DNA of 64,000 nt. Origin: Sinomonas mesophila. GTDB lineage: Bacteria; Actinomycetota; Actinomycetes; Actinomycetales; Micrococcaceae. The stretch lies in NCBI RefSeq assembly GCF_001999765.1, contig NZ_KV908328.1:22780-86779 (forward strand), written 5' to 3'. Position 1 is the stretch's first letter. Each line of letters starts with the position of its first letter. Shown piece after piece: positions 32,401-42,266 of the stretch. The position numbers and the translations under genes are program-made. The notes below the pieces were generated by a model. That model made no database searches. It worked only from the letters and a program-made list of their open reading frames with translations, and had not been told where the DNA came from.

Positions 32401-34518
32401 ATGAGTGCCGACCCCGCGCAGACGCTGGCCCACGCACCGGGCGAGCCCGTCGACGAGAACCTGTGGCTCGAGGACATCCATGGCGAGGACCAGCTGGCCT
32501 GGGTCCGCGAGCAGAACGCGCGCACCGAGGAGCTCCTCGAGTCCGGCCATTACCCTGAGCTCGAGGCACGGATCCTCGAGGTCATGGACTCCTCGGAGCG
32601 GATCCCCATGGTGGCCAAGCGCGGCCCCTGGTACTACAACTTCTGGCGCGACGCCGAGCACCCCAAGGGCCTGTGGCGGCGCACGCGCTGGGACAGCTAC
32701 GTCACCGAGGCGCCCGAGTGGCAGACCGTCCTCGACCTCGACGCGCTCGCGGCCACCGAGGGCGCCGAGTGGGTGTGGGGCGGCGCCAGCTTCCTGCGGC
32801 CCGAGGACGGCGTATCGTGGCGCCGCTGCATGGTCCGGCTCTCCCCTGACGGCGGAGATGCGGCCGCGCTGCGAGAGTACGACGTCGAGGACCGAGCCTT
32901 CATCGACCCCGCGGCGGGCGGCTTCTCCCTTCCGGCGGCCAAGGGCGGGGTGGACTGGCTCGACGCCGACACCCTCCTCGTCTCCTCGACCCTCGGCGAG
33001 GACGCCGTGACGACGTCCTCCTACCCGCGAATCGTGCGCCGCCTTCCGCGCGGCGGCTCGCTCGAGGACGCCGAGGTCATCTTCGAGGTCCCGGCCGAGC
33101 ACATGATGGCCGGCGCCGGCTTCGACGACACCCCCGGCTTCGAGCGCATCATCGCGAGCGACAGGATCAGCTTCTTCGACGTCCAGCACTCGGTGTGGAG
33201 GGACGGCGCGTGGGCCCGGATCCCGGTTCCGACCGACGTCGATGTGGACCTCCATCGCGAGTGGATCCTCTTCCGCCCGCAGCGGGACTGGGAGCTCGAG
33301 GGAAACCTCTTCGCCGCCGGCTCGCTGCTCGCCGCGGACTTCGAGGCCTTCATGGCCGGCTCACGAGAGCTCACCCTCCTGTTCGCGCCGGACGAGCACA
33401 CCTCCCTCCAGTCGTGGTCCTGGACCCGGAGCCGGCTCATGCTCAACCTCCTGCGCGACGTCTCGTCCGAGATCCGTGTGCTCGCCCCCGCGCACGACGG
33501 CGCGTGGCCGGCCGAGGCGCTCGACGCGTGCCCCCCGCTGCACCTCGTCGAGAGCTACGCGGTGGACGACGAGGACCCCGAGGCCGGAGACGACTACTGG
33601 CTCATTGCCACCGGCTTCCTCACCCCGACGACGCTCCTGCGCGGCACCCTCGGCGAGGATAGCGCGCCGGTCAAGCGGGCGCCGTCGTTCTTCGACGAGT
33701 CCCGGTGCACCGTCGAGCAGCACTTTGCGACCTCCGCCGACGGCACGCGCGTGCCGTACTTCCAGATCTCCCCGCGCGGCCTCGAGCTCGACGGGACTGC
33801 GCCGACGCAGCTGAGCGGCTACGGCGGGTTCGAGATCGCCCGGACCCCGGCCTACAGCGGGACCGTGGGGCGCGCGTGGCTGGAGCGCGGCGGCGTGTAC
33901 GTCGTGGCGAACATCCGCGGCGGCGGCGAGTACGGGCCCTCGTGGCACCAGGCCGCGCTCAAGGGGAACCGCCACCGGGCCTACGAGGACTTCGCCGCCG
34001 TGGCGCAGGACCTCGTTCGCCGCGAGGTCACCTCGCCCGAGCACCTCGGCTGCTCCGGCGGGTCCAACGGCGGGCTGCTCGTGGGCAACATGCTCGTCTC
34101 CTATCCCGGGCTCTTCGGCGCGATCTCGTGCGGCGTGCCGCTGTTGGACATGCGCCGGTACACGAAGCTCTCCGCCGGGTACTCGTGGATCGCGGAATAC
34201 GGCGATCCCGAGGTCCCCGAGGAGTGGGACTGGCTCAGGACGTTCTCGCCGTACCACCTCCTGCGGGACGGCGTGGAGTACCCGGACACGTTCATCTGGA
34301 CCGCGACCTCCGACGACCGGGTCGGCCCGGTCCAGGCGCGGAAGATGGCCGCGCGGATGCTGGCCATGGGCATCCCGAACGTGTGGTTCCACGAGGCCCT
34401 CGAGGGCGGCCACGCCGGGGCCTCGGACAACCGGCAGGCGGCCTCCCTCCAGGCACGCAGCCAGAGCTTCCTCTGGCGTGCCCTCACCGGCACGCTGCAC
34501 ACGCTCGACGGCGCGTGA
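32401..34518 (+). CDS. prolyl oligopeptidase family serine peptidase (S9A)
   Basis: Cytoplasmic peptidase of 705 residues. The N-terminal half is a seven-bladed propeller; the C-terminal hydrolase domain has IRGGGEYGPSWHQAALKGNR, the nucleophile Ser555 in GCSGGSNGGLLVG, Asp in TATSDDRVGPVQARK and His in EGGHAGA. VENLWLEDIHG-like wording near residue 18 is the family start. AAGGA precedes the ATG at 32401; an upstream ATG at 32380 has no site. It cuts short proline-containing peptides, which fits with the secreted tripeptidyl peptidase and CstA in this window. Confidence 0.93.
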   Translation: MSADPAQTLAHAPGEPVDENLWLEDIHGEDQLAWVREQNARTEELLESGHYPELEARILEVMDSSERIPMVAKRGPWYYNFWRDAEHPKGLWRRTRWDSYVTEAPEWQTVLDLDALAATEGAEWVWGGASFLRPEDGVSWRRCMVRLSPDGGDAAALREYDVEDRAFIDPAAGGFSLPAAKGGVDWLDADTLLVSSTLGEDAVTTSSYPRIVRRLPRGGSLEDAEVIFEVPAEHMMAGAGFDDTPGFERIIASDRISFFDVQHSVWRDGAWARIPVPTDVDVDLHREWILFRPQRDWELEGNLFAAGSLLAADFEAFMAGSRELTLLFAPDEHTSLQSWSWTRSRLMLNLLRDVSSEIRVLAPAHDGAWPAEALDACPPLHLVESYAVDDEDPEAGDDYWLIATGFLTPTTLLRGTLGEDSAPVKRAPSFFDESRCTVEQHFATSADGTRVPYFQISPRGLELDGTAPTQLSGYGGFEIARTPAYSGTVGRAWLERGGVYVVANIRGGGEYGPSWHQAALKGNRHRAYEDFAAVAQDLVRREVTSPEHLGCSGGSNGGLLVGNMLVSYPGLFGAISCGVPLLDMRRYTKLSAGYSWIAEYGDPEVPEEWDWLRTFSPYHLLRDGVEYPDTFIWTATSDDRVGPVQARKMAARMLAMGIPNVWFHEALEGGHAGASDNRQAASLQARSQSFLWRALTGTLHTLDGA

Positions 34519-34527
34519 GGGGCGCTT

Positions 34528-34557
34528 TTGCGTCTCCCCCGGTCATCTGGGTAACCT
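34528..34557 (+). promoter_or_regulatory. sigma-70-type promoter of tRNA-Ser(GCT)
   Basis: TTGCGT at 34528-34533, 18-bp spacer, TAACCT at 34552-34557, 20 bp before the tRNA. Confidence 0.6.
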
Positions 34558-34577
34558 TGGGGAGCTAGCGATAGCAA

Positions 34578-34666
34578 GGAGACGTGCCAGAGCGGCCGAA
34601 TGGACTTCACTGCTAATGAAGGGTCCGGGGAAACTTGGACCGGGGGTTCAAATCCCCCCGTCTCCG
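34578..34666 (+). tRNA. tRNA-Ser (anticodon GCT)
   Basis: An 89-nt class II tRNA. Acceptor GGAGACG/CGTCTCC, anticodon stem CTTCA/TGAAG with loop CTGCTAA (anticodon GCT, reading AGC/AGT), long variable arm GGTCCGGGGAAACTTGGACC, T arm GGGGTTCAAATCCCC. CCA is not encoded. Confidence 0.95.
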
Positions 34667-34683
34667 CGGCGTGAGAAGAAGAG

Positions 34684-34715
34684 GCACCCCCAGTTGCGAC
34701 TGGGGGTGCTTTCTT
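34684..34715 (+). terminator. intrinsic terminator after tRNA-Ser(GCT)
   Basis: GCACCCCCAGT, loop TGCG, ACTGGGGGTGC, then TTTCTT: an 11-bp perfect stem with T tail. Confidence 0.88.
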
Positions 34716-34761
34716 GCTCTCGGGGCAGGACGCCCGCCGGCACGGCGCCGGTCCGGCGGGC

Positions 34762-35757
34762 TCAGTGCCGGGTCTTGGACCAGAAGAAGACGCCGCCGGC
34801 CACGACGAGCGAGATCATGATCCCCCACGCGAGCGGACCGGGGGCCGCGACGCCGGTCTGCGAGGACGGTTCGGCGGACGTCCGCGGCGGGGTGGCATCG
34901 GAGGTCGGCACGACGGTGGGGGCGGCGGACGACGGCGCGGCGGCGCCCGGCGCAGCCGTCTCCGTCGGCGGGGGCACGGTCCCGGGCTGGGGCTCCGGGG
35001 CGATCGAAGCCGGCGTCACGGGGCCGACCGCGGGCGGCGCCGTCGCGGGGCACGGCTCGGAGATGAACGCGTGCACCCAGCGAGAGGGGCCATTGAGCGC
35101 GTAGCCCGGCCGCGCCGATGCCTCGACGGTCACGTGCCCGTGCGCGGCGTTCGCGCCGGGTGCGAGCTCGGCCTCCCCCACGCGGTAGTCGACGCCGATG
35201 ATGAGCGGCACGACGACGGCGTCGCGCTCGGCCCCGCACTGGTCGTCGAAGTGGGGGGCATCCGCGGCGACGGCGACGGGGCAGGGCTCCCGCAGGTCCG
35301 CCGAGGCGGAACTCGCGAGGGACCCGCCGTCTGCACCCTCGCTCACGTGGGCGGTGTAGGTGTGGCCGGCCGTCACCGGGAGGGCGGCGTCGAGGGATCC
35401 GGTGAAGGTGCCCGACGCCGCGACCCGTCCGGCCTCGTCGGCGATGCGGTAGGCGAGCGTGCGGCCCGCTTCGGTCCGTGCCGACAGCTGCACGGTGTCG
35501 CAGGCCGAGCGGACGAGGCTCGCCTCGGCATAGCCGGGCGTCGGGGACGGTGCGGGCGACGCCGTGTCCGTCGGCTGCGGCTCGGGCGTGGTGGACGCGT
35601 TCACCGCCGGATCCGCCCCGCCCTGGGTTGCCGCGGCCGGCGCCGCGCCCGCCAGCCCCACCGCCGTCAGGGCACCGAGGGCGCACACTGCCGTGATGGC
35701 GAGCAGGAGGGCACGGAGGGCCCACCGGTGAACGCTCGGCGGGGCGGGATACGTCAC
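34762..35757 (-). CDS. cell-surface protein with C-terminal membrane anchor
   Basis: Secreted protein of 331 residues starting at a GTG with AGGAG nine bases upstream. A signal peptide spans about residues 8-45 (ALRALLLAITAVCALG then an Ala-rich cleavage site). A Pro/Thr/Ser linker, a central region with paired cysteines (SACDTV, EPCPVAV, DQCGAE, EPCPAT) likely forming disulfides, and a second Pro-rich linker follow. The C-terminus is a hydrophobic helix ending in FFWSKTRH, the layout of a sortase substrate but without an LPXTG box. It probably stays membrane- or wall-bound. No family was recognised. Confidence 0.7.
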   Translation of the reverse strand: MTYPAPPSVHRWALRALLLAITAVCALGALTAVGLAGAAPAAATQGGADPAVNASTTPEPQPTDTASPAPSPTPGYAEASLVRSACDTVQLSARTEAGRTLAYRIADEAGRVAASGTFTGSLDAALPVTAGHTYTAHVSEGADGGSLASSASADLREPCPVAVAADAPHFDDQCGAERDAVVVPLIIGVDYRVGEAELAPGANAAHGHVTVEASARPGYALNGPSRWVHAFISEPCPATAPPAVGPVTPASIAPEPQPGTVPPPTETAAPGAAAPSSAAPTVVPTSDATPPRTSAEPSSQTGVAAPGPLAWGIMISLVVAGGVFFWSKTRH

Positions 35758-35900
35758 GTCAGGGTTCTCCTGGGCAGGGATTGCGATCGTTCCTAGCCTA
35801 CTCACTCGAGACCATTTCGTGATCATTGCGTGACCTGCGCCACACCAAGTGTTGCGCGCGCCGCCGGTCAGCCCCCGACGGTGGGAGGCGCCGGACGGTG

Positions 35901-38135
35901 TCAGCCGGCCTGGGCGAGCGCGAGAGGCAGGACGGCCCCGGCCCCCGCACGGCGCAGGAGGCGCCCCGCGACGGTCAAGGTCCACCGGCTGTCGACGAGG
36001 TCGTCGACGAGCAGGACCGGCCGGCCGGCGAGCCCCGCGAGCGCCTCCCGCAGCTCGGGCCCGACGTCGAAGGCCTCCCAGACCCCCGCGAGCCGGAACG
36101 CGCTGTTCCCGCCGGACTGGCCCGGGCGGGCCGACGGCGTGCGCTCGAGCGCCCCGAGGTAGGGCAGGCGCCCGACCTCGGCGATGCCGCGGGCGAGCGA
36201 GTCGACGAGATGCGGCCGGGTCGCCGAGGGCACGCTCACGACGGCGCCCGGGCGGCCCGCGCCGCTCCACGGCCCAGCCGGTGAATCGCCGCGCGCCCAC
36301 GATGACAGGAGCTCGACGCACGCCGAGCGCAGCCCGACGGGGACCTCGCCGTCCGGGGCCCCGGCGGCGAAGAGGTCCCGCAGGGGCCCGCCGTAGCCGA
36401 GGTCCGTCAACCGGGCGAGCGCGCGTCCCTCGGCGAGCTGCTCCTCGGCCGGGATCCTGCCCTTGGCGCCCACCCCGAGCTTGTCCATCCCGCTCGGCCA
36501 CTGCGCCCGCGGCTCGATCGGGACGCCCGGATGCCGCAGCTGCTTCCCCGCCGTCTCGAGCACGGACGTGTCCACGTCCCCGGGGAACCAGCGCCCCGCG
36601 CAGTTGTCGCAGCGCCCGCACGGGGCGGCCGTCTCGTCGTCGAGGACACTCGTGATGTATTCCATCCGGCACCCCGAGGTCTCCTCGTACACGATCATCG
36701 AGTCCTGCTCGGCGACCCGGGCCTCGGCGATGCGCGCGTACCGCTCGCCGTCGTACTCCCAGAGCAGCCCCGTGGCCTGCCAGCCGCCGCCCACGCGCTC
36801 GACCGCGCCGTCGACCGCGAGCACCTTGAGCAGGAGCTCGAGCTGCGTGCGGCGCAGCTCGACGAGCGACTCAAGGGCGACGGTCGAGAGAGGCCTCCCG
36901 GCCTCCGCGAGCGCCGCGACGACGGCGTGTGCCTTGCGCTCGTCCGGCATCGACGCCGTGGCGAAGTAGCGCCAGATGTCCCGGTCCTCGGGGCCGGGCA
37001 GGAGCAGGACGTCGGCGTTCGCCGCGCCGCGGCCCGCCCGGCCGACCTGCTGGTAGTACGCGACGGGGCTCGACGGCGCGCCGAGGTGGACCACGAAGCC
37101 GAGGTCCGGCTTGTCGAAGCCCATCCCGAGGGCCGAGGTGGCCACGAGCGCCTTGACCTGGTTGTCCTTGAGCAGCTGCTCGGCCTGCTCGCGCTCGGCC
37201 GTGTCCGTCTTGCCCGTGTAGGCGAGGACCCGAAGGCCGGCGCCAGAGAGGATGCGGGCCGTGTCCTCCGCCGCCGAGACGGTGAGCGTGTAGATGATCC
37301 CGCTCCCGGGCAGCCCGTCGAGGTGGGACAGGAGCCACGCGAGGCGGTGCCCGGCGTCGGGCAGGCGCAGGACGCCGAGGCGCAGCGACTCGCGCCCGAG
37401 CGCGCCGCGCAGGGTCAGCACGCCCTCGCCGAGCTGCTCCTCGATGTCGTGCACGACGCGCGCGTTGGCCGTCGCCGTCGTCGCGAGCACGGGCACCGTG
37501 CCCGGGAGATCGTCGATGAGCGCGGCGATCCGCCGGTAGTCGGGGCGGAAGTCGTGGCCCCAGTCCGAGATGCAGTGCGCCTCGTCCACGACGAGCAGGC
37601 CCGTCCGGGCGAGGAGCTCGGGGAGGTGCTGCTCGCGGAACCCGGGATTGGTGAGCCGCTCGGGGGAGATGAGCACGACGTCGGCCGCATCCGCCTCGAG
37701 CGCCGCGTGCACCTCGTCCCACTCGAGCCGGTTCGCCGAGTTGATCGCGACGGCGCGCACCCCGGCCCGCGCCGCGGCGGCGACCTGGTCCCGCATGAGC
37801 GCCAGCAGCGGGGAGACGATGAGCGTGGGCCCGGCGCCCCGGGCGCGCAGGAGCAGCGAGGCCACGAAGTACACGGCGGACTTGCCCCAGCCCGTGCGCT
37901 GGACGACGAGCGTGCGGCGGCCGTGCGCGACGAGCGCCTCGATGGCCTCGAACTGCCCGGGGTGGAAGTCGGCGTCGGGGCGTCCCACGAGCTTCGCGAG
38001 GACGCCGCGGGCCTCCTCACGCAGGCCGTCGGAGGGCGCGCCGGGTCCCCCCGCCAGGGTGGCAGAAGGGGCGTCCGGCTGGCTCGTTCTGGGATTCGGG
38101 ACCATGCCCTCAAGTATGGGCGTGACGTCTGACAC
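35901..38135 (-). CDS. RecQ-family ATP-dependent DNA helicase fused to a phosphoribosyltransferase-like domain
   Basis: Protein of 744 residues. Helicase motifs: [20 protein letters not shown] with TGWGKSA as motif I (about 84), [20 protein letters not shown] as II, ATTATAN as [29 protein letters not shown] as V, and QQVGRAGR as VI. A RecQ zinc site is seen in GRCDNC and nearby cysteines. After about residue 600 the helicase part ends and a PRTase-like fold follows, with [20 protein letters not shown] (about 706-725) as the PRPP loop. Actinobacteria have such fused RecQ-like enzymes. The GTG start at 38135 has GGAG upstream. Confidence 0.9.
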   Translation of the reverse strand: MSDVTPILEGMVPNPRTSQPDAPSATLAGGPGAPSDGLREEARGVLAKLVGRPDADFHPGQFEAIEALVAHGRRTLVVQRTGWGKSAVYFVASLLLRARGAGPTLIVSPLLALMRDQVAAAARAGVRAVAINSANRLEWDEVHAALEADAADVVLISPERLTNPGFREQHLPELLARTGLLVVDEAHCISDWGHDFRPDYRRIAALIDDLPGTVPVLATTATANARVVHDIEEQLGEGVLTLRGALGRESLRLGVLRLPDAGHRLAWLLSHLDGLPGSGIIYTLTVSAAEDTARILSGAGLRVLAYTGKTDTAEREQAEQLLKDNQVKALVATSALGMGFDKPDLGFVVHLGAPSSPVAYYQQVGRAGRGAANADVLLLPGPEDRDIWRYFATASMPDERKAHAVVAALAEAGRPLSTVALESLVELRRTQLELLLKVLAVDGAVERVGGGWQATGLLWEYDGERYARIAEARVAEQDSMIVYEETSGCRMEYITSVLDDETAAPCGRCDNCAGRWFPGDVDTSVLETAGKQLRHPGVPIEPRAQWPSGMDKLGVGAKGRIPAEEQLAEGRALARLTDLGYGGPLRDLFAAGAPDGEVPVGLRSACVELLSSWARGDSPAGPWSGAGRPGAVVSVPSATRPHLVDSLARGIAEVGRLPYLGALERTPSARPGQSGGNSAFRLAGVWEAFDVGPELREALAGLAGRPVLLVDDLVDSRWTLTVAGRLLRRAGAGAVLPLALAQAG

Positions 38136-38209
38136 TTCTCGCTCCGCGGGCGCCCCGCCCCCGTTACGGTGGATGAAATCTCAGTGCCAAAGAGAAGGAT
38201 GACACTCCC

Positions 38210-39943
38210 ATGACGGCAACGGCGCCGCTCCTGTCCGATTCCAGCCTGCCTGCAGACTCCAGCCTGCCCGCAAACGGCACGGCCGAGCTGGCCGCCCCGG
38301 AGGCGGCCCCCACGACGAAGTCCGCGGGACATGTGATCGTCGATTCGCTCATCGCGCACGGTGTCACCCGGACCTACGTCGTCCCCGGCGAGTCGTTCCT
38401 CGATGTGCTCGACGGGCTGCACGAGTCCGAGGTCGAGACGGTCGTGTGCCGGCACGAGGGCGGCGCGGCGTACATGGCCGAGGCCGACGGGAAGATGAAC
38501 CAGGTCCCCGGCATCGCGATGGTCACCCGCGGCCCGGGCGCCGCGAACGCGCACGTGGGCCTGCACACCGCCTGGCAGGACTCGACGCCGATGGTCCTGT
38601 TCGTGGGCCTCATCCCGTTCGCGCACCGCGACCGCGAGGCCTTCCAGGAGTTCGACATCAAGTCCTGGTTCGACACCGGGGCCAAGCGCGTCATGGTCCT
38701 GGATCACGCCGAGCGCGCCTCGGAGCTCGTGGCCGAGGCCATGTTCGCCGCGATGAGCGGCCGTCCCGGCCCGGTCGTCGTCGGCCTCCCCGAGGACGTC
38801 ATCCAGCAGCAGATCGACCCGGCCATCCACCCGGCCATCCCGGTCGCGAACGGCGGCATGACCGTCACCGACTGGAAGACGCTCAAGTCCGCCCTGTCCG
38901 AGGCCGAGAAGCCGCTCTTCGTCGTCGGCGGCAACGACTGGACCCAGGAGGGCGCGACCGCCCTGACGAACTGGCTCGAGGACCACAACATCCCGGCCGC
39001 CGCGGAGTGGCGCTGCGAGGGCACCATCCCGTTCGACTCGCCGTCCTACGTCGGACCGATCGGCTACGGCCGGCCCAAGCCGACCTACAACCTGTTCGAG
39101 GAGACGGACCTGCTCGTCTTCGTCGGCACCGTTCCCGGCGACGTCATCACCGACGGCTTCGTCTGCCGGCAGGACTGGGGCAAGAAGAACTTCCTCGTCA
39201 CGATCGACCCGTCCCTGCGCGGCCGCTCCGGCCCGGTCTCCTACCAGATCGTGGCCAAGCCGGACGTGTTCGTGCGCGACCTCGTCATGATGAACCTGCC
39301 CGTCCGCGAGGAATGGAAGGCCTGGACCGAGCGGATGCGCATCGAGCAGGAGAAGTTCTCCGCCCTCCCGCCGGCCGAGCCCACCGACGGTCCGGCCCGC
39401 ATGGACACCCTCATGGCCAACCTCTGCGAAGACCTGCCCGAGGACGCCATGGTCACCCTCGGCGCGGGCGAGCACACCAACTGGGCCCACCGCTACTTCC
39501 CGACCCAGCGCTACGCGTCCATGATCTCGGCCCGCAACGGCTCGATGGGCTACTCCGTGCCGTCCGCGATCGCGGCCTCGCTCGCCCACCCGGGCCGCCG
39601 CGTCGTGACCATCGCGGGCGACGGGGAGTTCCTCATGAACGGCCAGGAGCTCGCCACAGCGGCCCAGTACGGGGCGACCCCACTCGTGGTCGTCATGGAC
39701 AACCAGGAGTACGGCACGATCCGCACCCACCAGGAACGGCACTACCCCGAGCGCATCTCCGGGACCCAGCTGAAGAACCCGGACTTCGCGCTCATGGCCC
39801 AGGCCTTCGGCGGCTTCGGCGTCCGGGTCGAGAAGGACGCTGACGTCCCGGCCGCCCTCGAGGCCGCGCTCAAGGCGATCGACGAGGACGGCGTGTTCGC
39901 CCTCATCCACCTCGTGGTCGAGCAGCGCGTCAAGGCGTACTGA
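38210..39943 (+). CDS. thiamine-pyrophosphate enzyme, acetolactate synthase-like
   Basis: TPP-dependent enzyme of 577 residues, with a low-complexity head of about 40 residues repeating DSSLPA. The PYR domain has RTYVVPGESFLDVLDG and the activating Glu in VVCRHEGGAAYMAEADGK. VTRGPGAANAHVGLHTAWQD is the substrate-side loop. The PP domain has IAGDGEFLMNGQELATAAQY with the Mg-binding GDG...N-type motif. Lack of a small regulatory subunit gene (ilvN) next door argues against the anabolic acetolactate synthase. It could be a decarboxylase or carboligase of unknown substrate. The gene ends at a long hairpin. Confidence 0.85.
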   Translation: MTATAPLLSDSSLPADSSLPANGTAELAAPEAAPTTKSAGHVIVDSLIAHGVTRTYVVPGESFLDVLDGLHESEVETVVCRHEGGAAYMAEADGKMNQVPGIAMVTRGPGAANAHVGLHTAWQDSTPMVLFVGLIPFAHRDREAFQEFDIKSWFDTGAKRVMVLDHAERASELVAEAMFAAMSGRPGPVVVGLPEDVIQQQIDPAIHPAIPVANGGMTVTDWKTLKSALSEAEKPLFVVGGNDWTQEGATALTNWLEDHNIPAAAEWRCEGTIPFDSPSYVGPIGYGRPKPTYNLFEETDLLVFVGTVPGDVITDGFVCRQDWGKKNFLVTIDPSLRGRSGPVSYQIVAKPDVFVRDLVMMNLPVREEWKAWTERMRIEQEKFSALPPAEPTDGPARMDTLMANLCEDLPEDAMVTLGAGEHTNWAHRYFPTQRYASMISARNGSMGYSVPSAIAASLAHPGRRVVTIAGDGEFLMNGQELATAAQYGATPLVVVMDNQEYGTIRTHQERHYPERISGTQLKNPDFALMAQAFGGFGVRVEKDADVPAALEAALKAIDEDGVFALIHLVVEQRVKAY

Positions 39944-39977
39944 CCCTTCCCGTCCGCAGCCGCGGATCCCGCAGCAG

Positions 39978-40027
39978 CGCGCGACGGCGCGTCCCCGGCC
40001 CAGGCCCCGGGGACGCGCCGTCGCGCG
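39978..40027. terminator. long bidirectional terminator hairpin
   Basis: An about 21-bp perfect inverted repeat (arm CGCGCGACGGCGCGTCCCC and its complement) between the convergent TPP-enzyme and heme-oxygenase genes, ending at the stop codon of the latter. Confidence 0.75.
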
Positions 40028-40687
40028 TCAGTGCGCGGCGCTCCCGACCCGCGCGGCGGACAGGTCGAGGAACACCTGCCGGTTGAGCTCGAACGATTCG
40101 ACGGCATAGGCGAGGATCTCGTCCTTCTCCCCGCGGCTGAACGCGGCCGCGTCGAGCTTGGCGCGATACGCGTCCTTGTAGGGCTTCGGCTTCGGGACGC
40201 CGGAGAAGGCGTAGAACGCCAGTCCCTCGGAGGGCACGCCGTAGTGGCGCTGGACGATGCTCGCGATGATCTGGCCGCCGGACAGGTCGCCGAGGTAGCG
40301 CACGTAGTGGTTCGCCAGGAGGAACGTCGCCGATGCCGGGCCGAGCGCCTCGATCCGCCCGGCATAGGCCAGCGCACCGGGGGTTGAGGGGACGTCCCCG
40401 GCCTCGAGGCGGCCCGCCCACTCCGGACCGAAGTGGTACCTCATGTCCGACTCCAGCGCCGGAACCCGCTCAAGGGCGGGATCCGTGAAGGGGGCGAGCC
40501 GGGGGTCGCGGTTGGCCGCGAGCGCCGCCTCGAGCGCCCGGTAGATGGCGAGGTTCTGGGCGAGCATGACGGCCACCTGCGCGGCGTCCAGCCGGCCCGC
40601 CAGCAGGTCGGAGACGAAGGCCGCCTCCTCCGCGTGCCGGTGGGCGGCCTCCGTGTGGCTCTTGAGTTCCTCGGCGAAGGCGGTCAT
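40028..40687 (-). CDS. biliverdin-producing heme oxygenase
   Basis: Opens heme to biliverdin, CO and ferrous iron, using reducing equivalents. The 219 residues match the HmuO-type enzymes. The proximal histidine is in KSHTEAAHRHAEEAAF near residue 16-18; the distal helix has YVRYLGDLSGGQIIASIVQR, whose glycine-rich kink gives the oxygen pocket. YAFSGVPKPKPYKDAYRAKL is a family block. No heme transporter or DtxR site was seen nearby, so the iron-acquisition context is elsewhere. It is divergent from phosphomannomutase. Confidence 0.95.
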   Translation of the reverse strand: MTAFAEELKSHTEAAHRHAEEAAFVSDLLAGRLDAAQVAVMLAQNLAIYRALEAALAANRDPRLAPFTDPALERVPALESDMRYHFGPEWAGRLEAGDVPSTPGALAYAGRIEALGPASATFLLANHYVRYLGDLSGGQIIASIVQRHYGVPSEGLAFYAFSGVPKPKPYKDAYRAKLDAAAFSRGEKDEILAYAVESFELNRQVFLDLSAARVGSAAH

Positions 40688-40820
40688 GGGGACTCCTGTG
40701 GTGACCGGACGGGGCGCGGCCGCGCTCTTGACGACACAGTGTCACAACCACGGCCGCCGCGGAAGGGCTGAACGGCCGCCACGGATCGCCGGCCTCGGCC
40801 GCGCCAGTAGAATCGAGGCC

Positions 40821-42266
40821 GTGACCAACGTGAGCAGCCCCCTCAACGCGCCCGCAGGCAAGGCGCCCGTGACCGACCTCTCCGCGTCCTTCAAGGCCTA
40901 CGACGTGCGCGGGATCGTGGGCGAGACCATCGACGCGACCGTCGTCGAGGCTGTCGGCGCGGCCTTCGTGGACGTCCTGGGCCTCGCGGGGCAGACGGTC
41001 CTCGTCGGCGGGGACATGCGCCCCTCCTCCCCCGAGTTCATCTCAGCCTTCGCGAGGGGCGCCGCCGCCCGCGGGGGCCGCGTCGAGACCATCGGCCTCA
41101 TCTCCACCGACGAGCTCTACTACGCGTGCGGCGCCGTCGGCGCGGCGGGCGCGACCTTCACCGCGAGCCACAACCCGGCCGCCTACAACGGCATCAAGAT
41201 GGCCAAGGCCGGCGCGCTGCCCGTCTCCTCCGAGACCGGCCTGGCCGAGATCCGGGCCGCCGCGGAGGCCTACCTCACCGCCGGCGTGATCGAGCCCGTC
41301 GACGAGCCCGGCCCGATCGCGGTGCGGGACGTGCTCGCCGACTACGCCGCGTACCTGCGCGGCCTCGTCGACCTCTCCGGCATCCGCCCGCTCACGGTCG
41401 TCGTCGACGCGGGCAACGGCATGGCGGGCCTCACGACCCCCGCCGTGCTCGGCGACCAGCTCCTCTCCGGCCTGCCGCTGGAGATCGTCCCGCTGTACTT
41501 CGAGCTCGACGGCACGTTCCCCAACCACCCGGCCAACCCGCTCGAGCCGGAGAACCTGCGCGACCTTCAGGCCGCCGTCGTGCGCCACGGCGCGGATATC
41601 GGCCTCGCGTTCGACGGCGACGCCGACCGCTGCTTCGTCATCGACGAGAAGGGCGAGCCCGTCTCGCCGTCGGCCATCACGGCCCTCGTCGCGCGCCGCG
41701 AGATCGCCCGGGCGAAGGCCGCGGGCGAGGCCGAGCCCGTCGTCATCCACAACCTCATCACCTCCCGCGCCGTGCCCGAGCTCGTCCAGCACGACGGCGG
41801 CCGGCCAGTCCGCACGCGCGTGGGCCATTCCTTCATCAAGGCGGTCATGGCCGAGGAGGGCGCGGTGTTCGGCGGCGAGCATTCGGCGCACTACTACTTC
41901 CGCGACTTCTGGAACGCGGACACGGGCATGCTCGCGGCGATGCACGTTCTCGCGGCCCTCGGCGGCCAGGAGCTGCCGCTCTCCGAGCTCGGCGCCGAGT
42001 ACGAGCCGTACGTCTCCTCGGGCGAGATCAACTCCGAGATCGAGGACAAGGCGGCCGCCGTCGCGCGCGTGCGCGAGGCGTACGCGGGCGAGGACGTCGC
42101 GATCGACGACCTCGACGGGACGACCTTCTCGGCCGCGGACGGCTCGTGGTGGTTCAACCTGCGCCCGTCGAACACCGAGCCGTACCTGCGGTTCAACGGC
42201 GAGGCCAAGGACCGCGAGACGCTCGAGTCGCTGCGCGACAACGTCCTCGAGATCGTGCGCGCATGA
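40821..42266 (+). CDS. manB: phosphomannomutase/phosphoglucomutase
   Basis: Interconverts hexose-6-phosphate and hexose-1-phosphate for GDP-mannose and polysaccharide synthesis. About 481 residues. ATFTASHNPAAYNG holds the phospho-Ser116, FDGDADRCFV the Mg ligands from Asp265, HSAHYYFRDFWNADTG the sugar loop, and NTEPYLRFNGEA the phosphate-binding domain 4. The start is uncertain: GTG at 40821 gives a short head before the conserved SFKAYDVRGIVGE; GTG 40830 is possible. It overlaps the following gene by four bases (ATGA). Confidence 0.93.
   Translation: MTNVSSPLNAPAGKAPVTDLSASFKAYDVRGIVGETIDATVVEAVGAAFVDVLGLAGQTVLVGGDMRPSSPEFISAFARGAAARGGRVETIGLISTDELYYACGAVGAAGATFTASHNPAAYNGIKMAKAGALPVSSETGLAEIRAAAEAYLTAGVIEPVDEPGPIAVRDVLADYAAYLRGLVDLSGIRPLTVVVDAGNGMAGLTTPAVLGDQLLSGLPLEIVPLYFELDGTFPNHPANPLEPENLRDLQAAVVRHGADIGLAFDGDADRCFVIDEKGEPVSPSAITALVARREIARAKAAGEAEPVVIHNLITSRAVPELVQHDGGRPVRTRVGHSFIKAVMAEEGAVFGGEHSAHYYFRDFWNADTGMLAAMHVLAALGGQELPLSELGAEYEPYVSSGEINSEIEDKAAAVARVREAYAGEDVAIDDLDGTTFSAADGSWWFNLRPSNTEPYLRFNGEAKDRETLESLRDNVLEIVRA

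Noticed and set aside
34762-35757. Sortase substrate
   Set aside because: There is no LPXTG-type motif before the C-terminal helix and no sortase gene nearby.
38210-39943. Biosynthetic acetolactate synthase ilvB
   Set aside because: No ilvN or ilvC follows, and the family of TPP enzymes is too broad for this name without alignment.
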